Of a stretch of 64,000 nucleotides of DNA, positions 1-8,739 are shown piece after piece. The notes below the pieces were generated by a model. It did not search any database and was not told the DNA's origin. It was given only the letters and a program-made list of their open reading frames with translations. The stretch spans positions 1 to 64,000 of the forward strand of contig JAUWYR010000005.1 in assembly GCA_030615745.1 (NCBI GenBank). The letters run 5' to 3'. Source of the DNA: Candidatus Zixiibacteriota bacterium. Lineage in GTDB: Bacteria; Zixibacteria; MSB-5A5; SM23-73-2. Each line of letters opens with the position of its first letter. Positions within the stretch are counted from its first letter, which is position 1. The translations under genes were made by a program, and so were the position numbers.

Positions 1-1937
1 TCAGTTAAGGGAACCTGCGCTTTTATTTTCTGAAAATTAGCATGGTGCTCCATACCTGAGATCTTTCCCCGGCGCGCAGATAGGTCGCCCATCACATCAC
101 CCATAAACTCCTCAGGGACTGTTACCTCAACGTTATAGATAGGCTCCAACAAAACTGGTTTAGCCTGAGATACTGCGTTTTTGAAGCCCATTGAACCGGC
201 TATCTTGAAGGCTAAATCTGAGGAGTCAACCGTATGGAAAGAACCATCATACAAGGTTACCTTGATATCTACCACCTTGCATCCTGCGAAAATCCCCTCG
301 TTCATTGCCTCCAACACCCCTTTTTCAACTGAGGGTATATATTTAGATGGAACCGCCCCCCCAACGATCTTGTTCTCAAAGATAAAACCCTCCCCTCTTT
401 TTAAAGGCTCAATCCTTAACCAAACATCACCGTATTGCCCCCTTCCTCCAGATTGGCGCTTGTATTTGCCCTGAGCTTCTCTTTTTACCGTGATAGTCTC
501 CCGATAGGGAATCCTCGGCCTCTCAATCTCAGCATTAACCCCGAATCTCTTCTTAAGTTTTTCCACTATAACCTCAAGATGCAACTCACCCTGACCATAG
601 GCCAAGGTCTGTTTAATATCTGAATCAACCTCCATTATAAAAGTTGGGTCCTCCTCATGTAATTTTGAAAAACCAGTTGCGATTTTTTCCTCATCTCCTT
701 TGGATTTTGGTCTTATCCCCATCCTTATCGCCGGGTGAGGAAAATCAACAGGAGAAAGAAGTATTGCTTCCTTTTCAGAACATAAGGTATCCCCGGTGTG
801 AGTATTTTTCAGTTTAACAAAAGCCCCCAGATCACCAGCACTCACAATCCCAACCTCCTTCCTCTCCCTTCCATTTAGAGAATAGATTTGACCGATTCTC
901 TCCATCACCTTGGTATTTGGATTATACACATCATCACCCGATTTGATTTTTCCGGAATAGATCTTAAAAAATGAAAGCTCGCCCACATGAGGTTCGGAGA
1001 TCGTTTTGAAAACAAAGGCACAGAGAGGGGAATCTTTTGAGATCTTTATAATTTTCTGTTTGCCCGAGGATGGGTCTTCACCTTTTATCTCAACTCTATC
1101 TAAGGGCGCGGGCATAAGCTCAACTATTTTATCCAAAAGGAGCTGGGTGCCCCAGTTCTCTGTTGCAGCTCCACATAAAACCGGGAAAAGCATAGAGTTC
1201 ACTACACCATTTCTCAACCCGCTTTTAAGCTCCTCTGGTGCAAGCTCTCCTTTATCCAAGTATTTCTCCAGAAGCTGATCCTCAGTCTCAGCAACTGCCT
1301 CAATCAGTTTTTCCCGATAATTTTTTGCCTCAGCTTCAAGCTCTTGTGGGATTTTATCTTCTTTTGCCTTGCCATCCTTCTCGAAATAAAACGCTTTCAA
1401 ATTCATTAGATCCACCACCCCTTTGAACTCAAGACCTTCACCAATTGGAATCTGTAAAGGAACCACCTGGATGCCAAAACGCTTCTGTGCTTGCTTCAGA
1501 ACCTGGTAGAAGCTTGAATGCTCTTTATCAAGCTTGTTAACAAAAAAAATCCTGGAAAGGTTATATTTTTCTGCGATATCCCAGACCTGCTCTGTTCCGA
1601 CCTCAACTCCGGATAGGGCTGAAAGCAAAACTATCGCTCCTTCACAGGCTCTTAATCCTCCATAGACCTCCCCGATGAAGTCAGTATATCCTGGCAGGTC
1701 CAAAAGATTTATTTTATGGTTTTTCCATTCAAAATGGAGAAGGACTGTCTGGATCGAGATTTTCCTTTCTATCTCCTCATCAGTATAATCTGAGACAGTG
1801 TTTCCCTCATCCACCTTCCCTAATCTATTAGTTACTCCTGCTGTGAAAAGAAACGCTTCTGTCAAGGAGGTCTTGCCCGCTCCTCCATGAGATATAACTC
1901 CTATATTTCTCATTTGTTCAATCTTATACTCTTTCAC
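1..1937 (-). CDS. Elongation factor G-like translational GTPase (EF-G2 type), 3' end outside window
   Basis: Ribosomal translocase-type GTPase. About 645 codons are visible and the last few dozen lie beyond base 1. The G domain shows G1 SHGGAGKT, G3 DLPGYTDF and G4 NKLD, followed by EF-G domains II-V; the last readable residues are AQVPLT. Canonical EF-G has AHIDAGKT in G1. The SHGGAGKT form is typical of the second EF-G paralogue class (EF-G2/FusA2-like), so this is probably not the main fusA. I chose the GTG at 1937 because AGGAGG sits about 6 bases upstream; an in-frame ATG at 1913 lacks this. A sigma70-like promoter lies at 1981-2011. Whether it drives elongation, recycling or a regulatory step cannot be read from sequence. 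Confidence 0.9.
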   Translation of the reverse strand, partial: MKEYKIEQMRNIGVISHGGAGKTSLTEAFLFTAGVTNRLGKVDEGNTVSDYTDEEIERKISIQTVLLHFEWKNHKINLLDLPGYTDFIGEVYGGLRACEGAIVLLSALSGVEVGTEQVWDIAEKYNLSRIFFVNKLDKEHSSFYQVLKQAQKRFGIQVVPLQIPIGEGLEFKGVVDLMNLKAFYFEKDGKAKEDKIPQELEAEAKNYREKLIEAVAETEDQLLEKYLDKGELAPEELKSGLRNGVVNSMLFPVLCGAATENWGTQLLLDKIVELMPAPLDRVEIKGEDPSSGKQKIIKISKDSPLCAFVFKTISEPHVGELSFFKIYSGKIKSGDDVYNPNTKVMERIGQIYSLNGRERKEVGIVSAGDLGAFVKLKNTHTGDTLCSEKEAILLSPVDFPHPAIRMGIRPKSKGDEEKIATGFSKLHEEDPTFIMEVDSDIKQTLAYGQGELHLEVIVEKLKKRFGVNAEIERPRIPYRETITVKREAQGKYKRQSGGRGQYGDVWLRIEPLKRGEGFIFENKIVGGAVPSKYIPSVEKGVLEAMNEGIFAGCKVVDIKVTLYDGSFHTVDSSDLAFKIAGSMGFKNAVSQAKPVLLEPIYNVEVTVPEEFMGDVMGDLSARRGKISGMEHHANFQKIKAQVPLT

Positions 1938-1980
1938 CAAACTCCTCCTTTAATCCAAAGTTCCGTTTTAAATTTTTTAA

Positions 1981-2011
1981 AGTATAATAACAAATTAAAA
2001 ATATTTGTCAA
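1981..2011 (-). promoter_or_regulatory. Sigma70-like promoter of the EF-G-like gene
   Basis: On the minus strand TTGACA (2006-2011) is followed by TATACT (1981-1986, spacer 19) or ATTATA (1983-1988, spacer 17), about 45 bases upstream of the GTG start. Confidence 0.6.
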
Positions 2012-2191
2012 CTGATCTTTAAAATGGTTTTAAAGCAATTTTGGAGTGCGAACCTTTAGTGTATTATCAACCCACATCAGTAACAGAATTATCAACTTAC
2101 ATGGGTAACACCTTTTGGCATGTTACCTTATCCAGTCCAAAGGCGGGAGAGGTAGACATGCCATGGGATAATAAAACCATAGTCGAACAAC

Positions 2192-2260
2192 CGCGTAGCG
2201 GAGGGTTTATCCCTCCGCGCAGAGCCATAAAGGCTCCCTGGCCGGGCAGGCTGCTACGCG
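2192..2260. repeat. GTAG-foot double hairpin (REP/BIME-like)
   Basis: Begins CGCGTAG and ends CTACGCG. The first stem is CGGAGGG/CCCTCCG, the second GAGCC/GGCTC, followed by the insert CCTGGCCGGGCAGGC. A rearranged inverted relative lies at 39822-39890. The spacer 1938-2321 otherwise holds no convincing gene. Confidence 0.75.
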
Positions 2261-2321
2261 TGCTTCAGACATCCATACAAATCTGTACAAAAATACACAA
2301 ATGAATTCATGCCTACAAGCT

Positions 2322-2897
2322 TCAATAGGTATATTCTACTCCAGAAGGTGGTGAAGTTAAAATATGCTCCTTTCTGTTCCAGCTCAAAAGTATCTGCGCA
2401 TATAACTTCGTTCCCTGTTCGACCTTAGGCGAAAAAACCTCGGATCGATCATTTGTATATTCTAAGTTTTTGGTCTGCCCTGGCAATATCTTTTCTTTAG
2501 GTTTTGTGCCTGCAGTTGGAATTAAGTAGAAGCTGTGAAACTGTTGATTAGTCTGTTCATAATACAAAGTTGTTTTAACAGCGCAAAAGTCAACTAACTC
2601 TTTCTCTTTTTTGTTGGTGATCTTAAGCTTGAACAAAAGGTAAAATGGAGGACCCTTTTTGGGTATCATGGGCATAAAATCTTGCCAAAAATAACTTTTG
2701 ATAACAAACTCAACATCATCTATCACAATTGTCGAGTCACCAATACCAGGGCTTTTTTCTGGTGGCGGAATAGGAACACTTACTTCACTTTTTGTGATTT
2801 GAACCTTCTTGCAGAAAGAGAAAAAAAACAAAAACACTCCCACCAACAAAAGACAAAACCAACTTCTTTTTAAAAGTTCTGGCAATCTGTTTAACAT
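2322..2897 (-). CDS. Hypothetical lipoprotein-like secreted protein
   Basis: 191 residues. A hydrophobic segment at about 13-28 (LLLVGVFLFFFSFC) ends in a Cys that could be a lipidation site, but FSFC is a poor lipobox. Then come a Pro-rich linker and a beta-rich domain with a LLFKLKITNKKEKE stretch, like the extracellular DUF4352/Ig-type domains that compare ligand-induced changes; that similarity is weak. It is a single-gene unit with its own promoter. No catalytic motif is visible and the function is unknown. Confidence 0.7.
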   Translation of the reverse strand: MLNRLPELLKRSWFCLLLVGVFLFFFSFCKKVQITKSEVSVPIPPPEKSPGIGDSTIVIDDVEFVIKSYFWQDFMPMIPKKGPPFYLLFKLKITNKKEKELVDFCAVKTTLYYEQTNQQFHSFYLIPTAGTKPKEKILPGQTKNLEYTNDRSEVFSPKVEQGTKLYAQILLSWNRKEHILTSPPSGVEYTY

Positions 2898-2903
2898 AAT
2901 TTA

Positions 2904-2932
2904 TTAATAAACAATCTCAACTTAATAGTCAA
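2904..2932 (-). promoter_or_regulatory. Promoter predicting a leaderless transcript
   Basis: Minus strand TTGACT (2927-2932), 17-base spacer, TATTAA (2904-2909). Only six bases separate the -10 box from the ATG at 2897, so transcription would start at or beside the start codon. No Shine-Dalgarno sequence fits. Confidence 0.6.
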
Positions 2933-3021
2933 GGAAAAACACAGGCTTTAAAAACCTGCGTTTTTTAAAAGTTAGCTAATAATACCGCCTTTAGCTCTAT
3001 TAAGTCGGAATAGTAAGTTTT

Positions 3022-3375
3022 TTAAGCGCTCGGCGCCACCGCTGGCTTTTCCTTTATCACAAGATTAGTGATAAGTTCAATCAAAAAGCCATAAACTGCA
3101 CCAGCGATTAGAGTCCCCCAGAAAACAGAAGCACTCTTAATAGCTGTGGCTAAAGCCATTGGGAAACTCACTATAATCCCTAAAATTATTCCGTGTAAAA
3201 GATAGTTCATCCTCAAGCTCGATATCCCGATGACAAATCCGAGTAAAGTGCGGCTTAAAATAATTGACCACATCAAGGAGACGCTTAAGGGACCACCACT
3301 TTTTGAAAGAAAATAACAAACCCAGCCAAAGACAAAGCCCAAAATCGTGGTTAAGACAACTCTAAAGCTTTTCAT
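3022..3375 (-). CDS. Small integral membrane protein, unknown function
   Basis: 117 residues with about four hydrophobic helices (near 8-25, 31-50, 60-80, 84-105) and a charged C-terminal tail. An AGGAGG sequence lies about 6 bases upstream of the ATG at 3375. A possible TTGACA lies upstream near 3455-3460 on the same strand. I do not recognise the family; Gly-rich helices and no conserved polar motif give no function. It is monocistronic between two spacers. Confidence 0.65.
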   Translation of the reverse strand: MKSFRVVLTTILGFVFGWVCYFLSKSGGPLSVSLMWSIILSRTLLGFVIGISSLRMNYLLHGIILGIIVSFPMALATAIKSASVFWGTLIAGAVYGFLIELITNLVIKEKPAVAPSA

Positions 3376-3511
3376 CTCACTCCTCCTGGTTTATCCGAAG
3401 ATTCATAGAAAAGGTTAACCCCCAAAATTTATTACTAACTAAAAAACCAACTTAATTTTTGTCAAGAATTTTTTTTTTAGGTCTCCGAAAAAACTCATAT
3501 TATCAACGTGC

Positions 3512-3575
3512 TGTCATTGCGAACGAAGTGAAGCAATCTCAAGGGATTGCCACGCCCTTCGGGCTCGCAATGACA
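3512..3575. repeat. Imperfect palindromic intergenic repeat
   Basis: TGTCATTGCGA (3512-3522) is perfectly complementary to TCGCAATGACA (3565-3575), with internal GAAGCAATCTC and GGGATTGCC parts. Similar TCATTGCGA-type repeats occur in many bacterial genomes. A degraded relative (GATTGCTTCG...CGCAATGAC) lies at about 6917-6950. Confidence 0.75.
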
Positions 3576-3726
3576 AAAAACATACTTTTTCAGAGCTTCT
3601 TTTCTTTTTTCACCACTCGAAAAAAGGGTTTTTTACAATAATTTAAGTTTCACCTACCTTTGACGACAATTATATACATGAACAAGAAAATCCTTATTTT
3701 GGCTTGAATAAAACTGAAATTTTTTA

Positions 3727-3755
3727 TTGACAAAAAGAATATAAAAAATTATGTA
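3727..3755 (+). promoter_or_regulatory. Sigma70-like promoter for the phosphoesterase gene
   Basis: TTGACA (3727-3732), 17 bases, TATGTA (3750-3755), leaving a leader of about 105 bases to the ATG at 3870. Confidence 0.5.
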
Positions 3756-3869
3756 AAGGGAATGAAAAACCGAAGTCATTGGTAAATAGATGGAAAGATA
3801 TCGGTTTGAAAATGACGATTTGACTCAAGTATGAAGCATTGTCTTTCGATTCTTGGAAGGAAAAATTAA

Positions 3870-4598
3870 ATGCTTATAGGATTTTTCTCGGATGTTCACT
3901 CAAATTTAGAGGCGCTGGAGGCTGTCTTAAAGGATTTCAAAAAGGAGAAGTTAGACAAATTATATTTTTTAGGGGATGCAGTTGGTTATGGCCCTGACCC
4001 TAATGAGTGCGTAGAGCTCATCCAAAAGAACGCACAAAAACTTCTGATAGGTAATCACGATTACGCTGTATTGGATATGATGGGAACCAACTGGTTCAAC
4101 CAGTATGCCAAAGAGGCAATTGAGTGGACAAAAAAAAATCTCTCAGAAAAAAGCTTCGAGACAATATCCCGCTATTTAATGGACTTCAGGTTTGATAATT
4201 TCCATTTAGTTCACTCCACTCCCAAAGAACCCCAGAACTGGGATTATATCTTCAGTTTGGATGAAGCTGAGGAGAACTTCTCTTTTTTCAATCGCCAGGT
4301 CTGCTTAATCGGTCACTCCCACAGACCATTTATTATAAAGAAATATCAAAGCCGACCTTGCTTCTTGGTCAACGAAAAAGAGGTCAAACTGGAGGACCAA
4401 TTTAAGTATCTGATAAATATCGGATCAGTTGGTCAACCCAGAGACGGGGACAACCGTTCTTGCTATCTTATCTATGATGAGCAAAAAGAGATTTTAAGGT
4501 TAAAAAGGGTTCCTTACGATGTGAAGAAGACCCAGAAGAAGATGAAAAAAGCAAAACTCCCCCAATTTTTAATTGATAGATTAGCCTTAGGAAGATAA
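3870..4598 (+). CDS. Calcineurin-like metallophosphoesterase (YfcE/MJ0936-like)
   Basis: 242 residues of the Metallophos_2 type, a soluble two-metal phosphodiesterase or phosphatase. The metal-binding motifs occur in order: DVHSN at 8-12, GDAVGYGPDP at about 36-45, GNHD at about 60-63, a His in LVHS near 114, and GHSHRP at about 148-153. SVGQPRDGD follows, a signature of the branch whose members act on small phosphodiesters. GGAAGG precedes the ATG at suitable spacing. It stands alone, and the natural substrate is not deducible. Confidence 0.85.
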   Translation: MLIGFFSDVHSNLEALEAVLKDFKKEKLDKLYFLGDAVGYGPDPNECVELIQKNAQKLLIGNHDYAVLDMMGTNWFNQYAKEAIEWTKKNLSEKSFETISRYLMDFRFDNFHLVHSTPKEPQNWDYIFSLDEAEENFSFFNRQVCLIGHSHRPFIIKKYQSRPCFLVNEKEVKLEDQFKYLINIGSVGQPRDGDNRSCYLIYDEQKEILRLKRVPYDVKKTQKKMKKAKLPQFLIDRLALGR

Positions 4599-4610
4599 AA
4601 AACAAATTCT

Positions 4611-5064
4611 ATGAATCCTTCGGAAATTTCTTAAAACCATTAAGGGGAAATTTTTCGGGTTTTGTCCCATACATTTTAATCACAGTTTTAGTCTTGGTGA
4701 TATTTGCTGAATCGCCTCGATGTTAGAAAGGATAGATTTAAAACCTTCAGACCTTATCCATCGTTTCAGATGAAGCAACCCTCCGGGAGAGGAAATAATA
4801 AATAGTTGCCATAGATGATAAAAGTATTGATTATGTAGTTAAATGGTCTTGGTCAAGGAAGAAAATAGCTGAGCTTATCTATTCTATAAACTTGGATTCT
4901 CCGAAAGTTTTATTTCTGGACCTTTTCTTCTATGATTTAAAAGAGGATACCTCTGGCAACACTCAAAAATTTTAGCAGCTCTGATTAGAGAATTAGGAAA
5001 TGTTATTCTTTCTATCCACTTCAATATTTCAGATGTGGGGATAACAGGAACTAAAGCTCTTTAA
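4611..5064 (+). pseudogene. Decayed CHASE2-domain sensor remnant
   Basis: No open frame survives, but stitching frames together restores a recognisable protein: a membrane helix FVPYILITVLVLVIFAESP, then MLERIDLKPSDLIHRFR. The CHASE2 core follows: VAIDDKSIDYV, KWSWSRKKIAELIYSI and PKVLFLDLFFYD (from 4805), then LAALIRELGNVILS (from 4974). CHASE2 is an extracytoplasmic sensor domain found on adenylate cyclases and kinases. At least three frame changes and stops are needed, and no output domain follows. The next intact gene, ompA-like, starts at 5367, so the 3' part was lost. It fills most of the 4599-5366 spacer. Confidence 0.75.
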
Positions 5065-5129
5065 TCTATTACGGAATCTGCTATTTTAAAAGGCGAAAAT
5101 CCTTTTGCAAAATGTAACTAAAAAATTCC

Positions 5130-5159
5130 TTGACATATAAAAATTATATTTTATATATT
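5130..5159 (+). promoter_or_regulatory. Promoter upstream of the OmpA-like gene
   Basis: TTGACA (5130-5135) followed after 18 bases by TATATT (5154-5159). The leader to the GTG at 5367 would be about 200 bases. It contains a second AAGGAGGTGAG sequence near 5276 with no clear start codon. Confidence 0.55.
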
Positions 5160-5366
5160 CAATTTAAATTTTATCTTTTCTTCTGGCTGGGTTTTGCTAA
5201 TGATGAACTTTTTAGTTGAAAGATGAAAAAATAAAAATGGCATTGATTTCTTTTCAATCGAAATAAAGCAAATAAAAAGGAGGTGAGACCTAAAAATATC
5301 TTTGATAAAACCATAGATAAGAAGAAAAAAAGTTAAATTTTATATACAAAATAACAGGAGGATAAA

Positions 5367-6836
5367 GTGAAAAAGTTCTTTTTTGCTGGTTTTGGTATTC
5401 TATTATTTGTTCTTTTTACTTCTCCGAGTGAAGCTATTGATTTAGAGGCAAGATTTGTTCCGGGAATTGAGGGAGGAATATTTCAGCCGTCAGGAACAGA
5501 TCAGGAGATTGATCTGGGTGACAATCGGGGTTTGAGCTTCAAATATGGACTCTCTGAAAGGGTATCCATAGGAGCCTTAGCCAAGGTGAACTATGCCTGG
5601 GGACGTTATTTAGACAAACCTGATTTCAAATACAGAAATATCCTTCTGGAGACAGTCCTGTATTATTATTTTTCTCCTGATGATGAGAAGATGAGCCCTT
5701 TTATTTTCGGAGGTGGAGGAATATCTTTCTGGAAATATAAAAAGGATGAAAAAAATCAGCTAAATTCGGACTATTTTGATGTGTTGGACAGGTATGAGAA
5801 GCCATTCGGATTACACGATCAGGAATTAGTTCTGCTTTTCGGAGCAGGATTGGAATATTCTTTAGTGAAGAATTTGGGAATAATCATCGGAGGTAGATTT
5901 CACTTTCTCACCAGGTTATTAAGCGATCTTACTGGCATAAAAGATGTGGTAGGTTCTGAACCAGATCAACTGGATGTGCCAAGAGGTATTCCTGAGCTTT
6001 TCTGCGGAGTCTCCTATTATATAGGCAGGGGGAAGGACCAGGATAAGGATGGGGTAAAAGACAGATTTGACCAATGCCCTGATACTCCAGAGGGAGCATT
6101 GGTGGATGAGTTCGGATGCCCTATGGACCAGGACAAAGATGGGGTATATGATGGATTGGATAGCTGTGCAGGAACTCCTGAGGGTGCAATGGTTGACGCT
6201 TTTGGATGCCCAACTGACAAAGATAAAGACGGGGTATATGATGGTATAGATAAATGCGATAATACTCCGGAGGGAGTTAAAGTAGATTCTTATGGCTGTC
6301 CTGTTGATACTGATAAAGACGGTGTTCCTGATTATTTAGATTATGAGGTTAATACTCCTTCAGGGGCAAAAGTGGATGAGGACGGGAAGGGAATAGATTC
6401 TGATGAAGATGGTGTTTATGATGGTTTGGACAGGTGTCCTGACACCCCTTTTGGAATCGAGGTGGATGAGGTTGGTTGCCCATTGGTAAAGCCTATCGAA
6501 GAGAAGATAATGCTTCACATAAAATATCCTCCGGGAGGAGTTGCATTAGATGAGCCAAGCAAAAAAATCTTAGATGATTTAGCTGAAAGGTTAAAAGTTT
6601 ACAAAGATGTTGAGATTGAAATTCAAGGATATACTGACAGCTTTGGTTCATCCCAAGCCAACAAGGTGATCTCACAGAGAAGAGCCGATCAGGTGAAAAA
6701 ATATCTTGTCGCAAAAGAGGTTGAGGATGAAAGAATTGTGGCAAAAGGATACGGAGCTACTAACTTCATTGCAGACAACAAGACAAAAGAGGGAAGAGAA
6801 AAAAATAGAAGAATTGAGATAGTAAGAATTAAATAA
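5367..6836 (+). CDS. OmpA-family outer membrane protein with TSP3 calcium repeats
   Basis: 489 residues. A signal peptide occupies about 1-23, and residues 24-220 look like an eight-strand beta-barrel (GGGGISFWKYK, aromatic and glycine alternation). Residues 223-365 hold about five thrombospondin type-3-like repeats (DKDGVxDxxDxCPDTPEG) that should bind calcium. Residues 370-489 are an OmpA peptidoglycan-binding domain (GYTDSFGSSQANKVISQRRA, NRRIEIV). The protein probably anchors the outer membrane to the wall. The start is GTG with AGGAGG 6-7 bases upstream. A terminator follows at 6872. Confidence 0.92.
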   Translation: MKKFFFAGFGILLFVLFTSPSEAIDLEARFVPGIEGGIFQPSGTDQEIDLGDNRGLSFKYGLSERVSIGALAKVNYAWGRYLDKPDFKYRNILLETVLYYYFSPDDEKMSPFIFGGGGISFWKYKKDEKNQLNSDYFDVLDRYEKPFGLHDQELVLLFGAGLEYSLVKNLGIIIGGRFHFLTRLLSDLTGIKDVVGSEPDQLDVPRGIPELFCGVSYYIGRGKDQDKDGVKDRFDQCPDTPEGALVDEFGCPMDQDKDGVYDGLDSCAGTPEGAMVDAFGCPTDKDKDGVYDGIDKCDNTPEGVKVDSYGCPVDTDKDGVPDYLDYEVNTPSGAKVDEDGKGIDSDEDGVYDGLDRCPDTPFGIEVDEVGCPLVKPIEEKIMLHIKYPPGGVALDEPSKKILDDLAERLKVYKDVEIEIQGYTDSFGSSQANKVISQRRADQVKKYLVAKEVEDERIVAKGYGATNFIADNKTKEGREKNRRIEIVRIK

Positions 6837-6871
6837 ATTGGGTTGCTCAACATAGAATATAGAATAAAGAA

Positions 6872-6894
6872 GGTCGCTTTTTGCGGCCTTTTTT
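6872..6894 (+). terminator. Rho-independent terminator of the OmpA-like gene
   Basis: GGTCGC (6872-6877) pairs with GCGGCC (6883-6888) around a five-base loop and is followed by a T run (6889-6894). It lies 36 bases after the stop codon. Confidence 0.85.
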
Positions 6895-7038
6895 ATTTCA
6901 AGATTAAATTTTTTTAAGGATTGCTTCGTCGAGTTCCCACGCAATGACTGTAATATCACAGGACTGAGGTCCTGACACAACCCATAAAATATTCATTTTG
7001 GCGATATTTAAAAGAGCTAAAAACTTTTTCCACTTTAT

Positions 7039-7728
7039 TCAAATATTAATGTATAAAATATAGAGACCTGCGAGAAAAATCAAAATCCCGCTTACCTTTT
7101 TGGTCAATGTGGAGAAGTTGCTCACGCCCTTGGATTTGGCATAGCTCTCCACAAAACCTGTGAACACACCGGCTAAGACTATCAGAGCACAATGTCCTAT
7201 AGCATAGACAAAGAGCAAAGACATGCCATAGATTATCCTGGCTTTTGAGGCAACAAAAGCCAAAATCACAGCCAGAACCGGTGTAGCACAAGGAGAGGAA
7301 ACCACTCCAAACAGAAGCCCCAATAAAAATGCGCCCAGGATCCCTTTATGTTTCGATTTGAGGGTGACCGGCTGAGGAAGTTTGAATTTTAGCACTCCAA
7401 TTAGATACAGTCCCATGATAATTGCCACAGCCGCGACAATATAATACCAGAACTTCCCCACATCTCCGAAAAGGCCACCCACCAGAGAGGCGATCGCACC
7501 CAATATGGTGAAGGTTATTGATAGTCCTAAAGCAAAAACCAAAGAGTAGGCAATTGCTTTCTTCTTGTTCCCTTCTGAATAACCCCCCACAAATCCGATT
7601 ACCAAGGGAATTATTGCTAGGACACAAGGACTGGAGGCAGAGATTAGCCCTCCAACGAAAACTAAAAGATAAGCCAAGCCCGGAGAATTATTTATAACGT
7701 CCGAGATGTTTGATAAAATCGACTCCAT
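7039..7728 (-). CDS. CcdA/DsbD-type transmembrane electron carrier
   Basis: Moves reducing equivalents from cytoplasmic thioredoxin across the membrane. From the ATG at 7728 the protein has 229 residues and about six helices. The two signature SSPC sites (Cys35 and Cys147, each followed by a Pro-rich turn) are the redox pair of CcdA. The start at 7728 directly follows the TGA of the upstream thioredoxin gene; an alternative in-frame ATG at 7752 would overlap that gene. It is the last gene of the ArsR-permease-thioredoxin operon and probably feeds electrons to the membrane-anchored thioredoxins encoded upstream. Confidence 0.9.
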   Translation of the reverse strand: MESILSNISDVINNSPGLAYLLVFVGGLISASSPCVLAIIPLVIGFVGGYSEGNKKKAIAYSLVFALGLSITFTILGAIASLVGGLFGDVGKFWYYIVAAVAIIMGLYLIGVLKFKLPQPVTLKSKHKGILGAFLLGLLFGVVSSPCATPVLAVILAFVASKARIIYGMSLLFVYAIGHCALIVLAGVFTGFVESYAKSKGVSNFSTLTKKVSGILIFLAGLYILYINI

Positions 7729-7729
7729 A

Positions 7730-8164
7730 TCAGTGTACCCCCATCTCAGCAAATTTCATTTTTATAGATTGTTTGTCCATAAAACCCTCATGTCGATAAA
7801 CCTCATTGCTCTCTGCATCAAAGAATATCTGAGTTGGGATCAATCGAATTTTATATTTTCTGGCTTCGCGAGGTTCATATCGGAGGTCGATTATTTTCAC
7901 AATTGCTTTTCCTTCGTATTCCACCTTTAGCTCATCCAAAATCGGCTTCATTTTTATGCACGGAATACAGGTTCCTTTTCCCAAGTCGATTAGCATAGGT
8001 AGTTTCTTTGCCGGCTGACCTTTGAGAGCAACCTTGGAATCTTCAATTGTGGTTTTCGGATTGGATCTTCTGCCTGCTTGATCAAAAGAACCTTTGACTA
8101 AAACCAAAGCAATTCCTGCTACAATCAAAATTCCTATGACCAGTGTATTTTGTTTTAATTTCAA
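7730..8164 (-). CDS. Membrane-anchored thioredoxin-fold protein
   Basis: 144 residues: an N-terminal membrane anchor or signal segment (about 7-25), then a thioredoxin domain with active site CIPC (Cys66, Cys69) and the cis-Pro region RLIPTQIFF. The C-X-X-C context GTCIPCIKMKP is like TlpA/thiol:disulfide interchange proteins. It probably faces the periplasm and is kept reduced by the adjacent CcdA, with which it is translationally coupled (TGA-T-ATG). Confidence 0.87.
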   Translation of the reverse strand: MKLKQNTLVIGILIVAGIALVLVKGSFDQAGRRSNPKTTIEDSKVALKGQPAKKLPMLIDLGKGTCIPCIKMKPILDELKVEYEGKAIVKIIDLRYEPREARKYKIRLIPTQIFFDAESNEVYRHEGFMDKQSIKMKFAEMGVH

Positions 8165-8217
8165 CTTTTGCCTCCGTCGATAATACTCTTTTGAATGCCT
8201 ATCTTACGCTTGATTGA

Positions 8218-8724
8218 TCATCTCTTTCTGTATAATTCTAAGATGCTGAGAGGTGGAAATATAATGGCTTTTGGCTTGCACTTTGCAGCACAGATACTGC
8301 AACCCACCTCACAGTTAAAAGGATTAGCCACTATCACCTTATTTGTCTTCTCATCGTATTCATATACTCCGAAAGAGCAGAACTCTAAACAAACCTTGCA
8401 ACCATCGCATAACTCTTCCATAATCCTTGGAGACCAGGGAATCTCTTCCCGGGGAATTCCTCGCCAGGTCTTCAAACTTTTCTTCTTTTCTTTGACTCTT
8501 CCTTCCTTGAGATTAAGAAATCTCCGGTATTCGTCCCAAAAAGCCTGAGCGTATAGAGCTTGTTTTGAAGAAGGAATATAGTTAAACTGTTTAAGCCTTT
8601 TCAAAAGATAATCCTTTAAACGTTCATCCGGCTTTCTCCCCGATCTATAGAGTTCCTCTAAGACATCATCCAATCCCACTATACCGATCTGCTTGCCTTC
8701 TACAATTATAAACTTCGTTTTCAC
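8218..8724 (-). CDS. Two-cluster 4Fe-4S ferredoxin-like protein with an extra N-terminal domain
   Basis: 168 residues. Residues 100-160 form a di-cluster ferredoxin domain: Cys106, 109, 112, 116 and Cys138, 142, 145, 149; the second motif has CX3CX2CX3C spacing. Residues 1-95 are a charged domain (GIVGLDDVLEEL, LKRLKQFNYIPSSKQALYAQA) that I do not recognise as a catalytic family. Its place inside a thioredoxin/permease operon suggests electron delivery to one of the redox proteins, which is an inference. Confidence 0.75.
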   Translation of the reverse strand: MKTKFIIVEGKQIGIVGLDDVLEELYRSGRKPDERLKDYLLKRLKQFNYIPSSKQALYAQAFWDEYRRFLNLKEGRVKEKKKSLKTWRGIPREEIPWSPRIMEELCDGCKVCLEFCSFGVYEYDEKTNKVIVANPFNCEVGCSICAAKCKPKAIIFPPLSILELYRKR

Positions 8725-8739
8725 TTGTAGCCCTATCTC

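Noticed and set aside
2041-2304. An 87-codon plus-strand open frame
   Set aside because: It runs through a GTAG-type palindromic repeat and has no ribosome site or protein-like composition.
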